A DNA stretch of 7,263 nt from assembly GCA_016205125.1 (NCBI GenBank), contig JACQJE010000179.1:1-7263 (forward strand), read 5' to 3'. The stretch comes from Deltaproteobacteria bacterium. Lineage in GTDB: Bacteria > Bdellovibrionota > O2-12-FULL-43-9 > JACQJE01. Both the position numbers and the translations under genes were made by a program. The notes under the pieces are model-generated. The model saw nothing but the letters and a program-made list of their open reading frames with translations. It had not been told where the DNA came from and made no database searches. Each line of letters begins with the position of its first letter. The stretch's first letter is position 1. This document shows, piece by piece, positions 6,432-7,263 of the stretch.

Positions 6432-6895
6432 CAAGAACTCTCCGCTAGTGCAGGCTCCATCTGCATGCCGCCGCCGGAATCTCTGCTCTTTGAAATTTTG
6501 TCCAGGATGCCGTTGATAAAGGCTGGAGAATCCTCTTCTCCAAACATCTTCGCAAGCTCGATGGCCTCATTAATGACAGATGCTGTAGGAACATCTGGAC
6601 AATAGAAGAGTTCGTAAACACCCAGCCTCAAGAGGGTCAGGTCAACTTTGGCCATTCGATCGATCTTCCAATGTTCCGCGAAACGGCTGATCCATTGATC
6701 CAGCTCATCGAGCTGCTCAATCACTCCATAATAAATGCGCTTCGCGTAAGGATCGAGCTCTTCCCTGCCGAAGATGTAGAGCTGTGTCAACGCCTCCCGC
6801 TCGCGCGGGAGGAGCGGAGCATAGTCCTTATATGTAAAATTGAGCTGAAATAAAAGCTGAACAGCCTTCACTCGAGCTTCTCTCCGGGTACTCAC
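6431..6895 (-). CDS. nusB: Transcription antitermination factor NusB, 154 aa
   Basis: NusB binds boxA RNA together with NusE (ribosomal protein S10) and promotes antitermination, mainly on rRNA operons. The all-helical family is recognised by the basic N-terminal RNA-binding stretch (STRREARVKAVQLLFQ, residues 2-17), the W-KIDRMAKVDLTLLRLGVYEL block (about 75-97), and INEAIELAKMFGEEDSPAFINGILDKI (about 108-134). The length of 154 is slightly above the common 130-145 because of a poorly conserved tail after about residue 136. The start is GTG at 6895, with AAAGG 9 nt upstream inside the end of ribH. It lies 5 nt after ribH, the usual neighbour, and its stop overlaps the next gene's ATG by one base, so the three are probably co-transcribed and the last pair translationally coupled. 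Confidence 0.95.
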   Translation of the reverse strand: MSTRREARVKAVQLLFQLNFTYKDYAPLLPREREALTQLYIFGREELDPYAKRIYYGVIEQLDELDQWISRFAEHWKIDRMAKVDLTLLRLGVYELFYCPDVPTASVINEAIELAKMFGEEDSPAFINGILDKISKSRDSGGGMQMEPALAESS

Positions 6896-6900
6896 TTCTT

Positions 6901-7263
6901 TTAACCTTTGTCAATTTGGCGATAAATCGCCAGCAACTCTAATGCCGCCTGTGCCGCTTCCTCCCCCTTGTTCCCCACCCTTCCCCCCGCTCTTGCTTTC
7001 GCCTGGGTCCGAGTGTCACACGTGAGGACCCCAAAGGAAACCGGAATATCGGTCTCAGTGCTGAGAGAGGAGAGCTCCCGGGTAACTGCGTTTGCCAGCA
7101 GGTCAAAATGCGGGGTCTCCCCGCGAATCAGACAACCGAGCGTCACAATGGCACAAAAACGGCCATCTTCGATAAGCTTCGCCACCGTCCCTGGAATCTC
7201 AAAACTCCCGGGAACGCGATAGAGAGAAATCTGTTTCTCTCCGATTCCATGCTCTCTCAGCAC
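6901..7263 (-). CDS. ribH: 6,7-dimethyl-8-ribityllumazine synthase, 5' end missing
   Basis: RibH condenses 5-amino-6-ribitylamino-uracil with 3,4-dihydroxy-2-butanone 4-phosphate to make lumazine, the penultimate step of riboflavin synthesis. The last 120 residues are present. The frame is open to the window edge, and the GTG there (7261-7263) is an internal codon. Family motifs are VPGSFEIP (residues 17-24 of the fragment), GCLIRGETPHFD (43-54; the His at 52 corresponds to the catalytic His88 of the Bacillus enzyme), and PVSFGVLT followed by the phosphate-binding RAGGRVGNKG segment (T/R-Q-A-x-x-R-A-G and GNKG are typical). Full-length enzymes are about 154 residues, so about 34 N-terminal residues lie off the window. 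It heads the visible part of the ribH-nusB-corB operon; the promoter and any upstream rib genes or FMN riboswitch are outside the window. Confidence 0.95.
   Translation of the reverse strand: MLREHGIGEKQISLYRVPGSFEIPGTVAKLIEDGRFCAIVTLGCLIRGETPHFDLLANAVTRELSSLSTETDIPVSFGVLTCDTRTQAKARAGGRVGNKGEEAAQAALELLAIYRQIDKG

Overview
The window is ordinary bacterial chromosome of mid GC content (roughly half G+C by eye). It carries six protein genes plus one short palindromic element that looks mobile. A substrate-binding lipoprotein, a CorB-type membrane protein, SelD and a YcbZ-type Lon-like protease point to a Gram-negative bacterium that uses selenium. Nitrospirota or Desulfobacterota-like lineages would fit, but that placement is a low-confidence impression. 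No tRNA, rRNA, CRISPR array or complete insertion sequence is visible.

Layout. Positions 1-243 (+) are the 3' end of selD. Convergent with it, 300-2840 (-) encodes an 846-residue AAA+ / Lon-like serine protease. Positions 2841-3159 (319 bases) form the divergent intergenic region between this protease and a solute-binding protein gene. This stretch holds the most unusual structure: a 181-bp element (2968-3148) with 24-bp perfect terminal inverted repeats. The element is flanked by the direct repeat AGGAT and folds as nested inverted repeats sharing one centre at about 3058. It looks like a MITE, a non-autonomous palindromic transposable element. It lies directly before the ribosome binding site of the next gene.

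Positions 3160-4764 (+) encode an OppA-like peptide-binding lipoprotein with no transporter partners in view. Convergent with it and only 7 nt away is a tight minus-strand gene string, read from the right edge leftward: ribH (lumazine synthase, 5' end off the window), nusB (antitermination factor), a corB/yfjD-type CNNM-CBS membrane protein, and a small CoA-binding Rossmann protein. Gaps here are 5 nt, a 1-nt overlap (TGATG) and 13 nt, so these four are very probably one operon with its promoter beyond position 7263. The ribH-nusB pairing is common in bacteria; the two following genes are a less standard extension.

No new multi-gene system is visible. The best candidate for something undescribed is the palindromic element and its effect on the binding-protein gene behind it.
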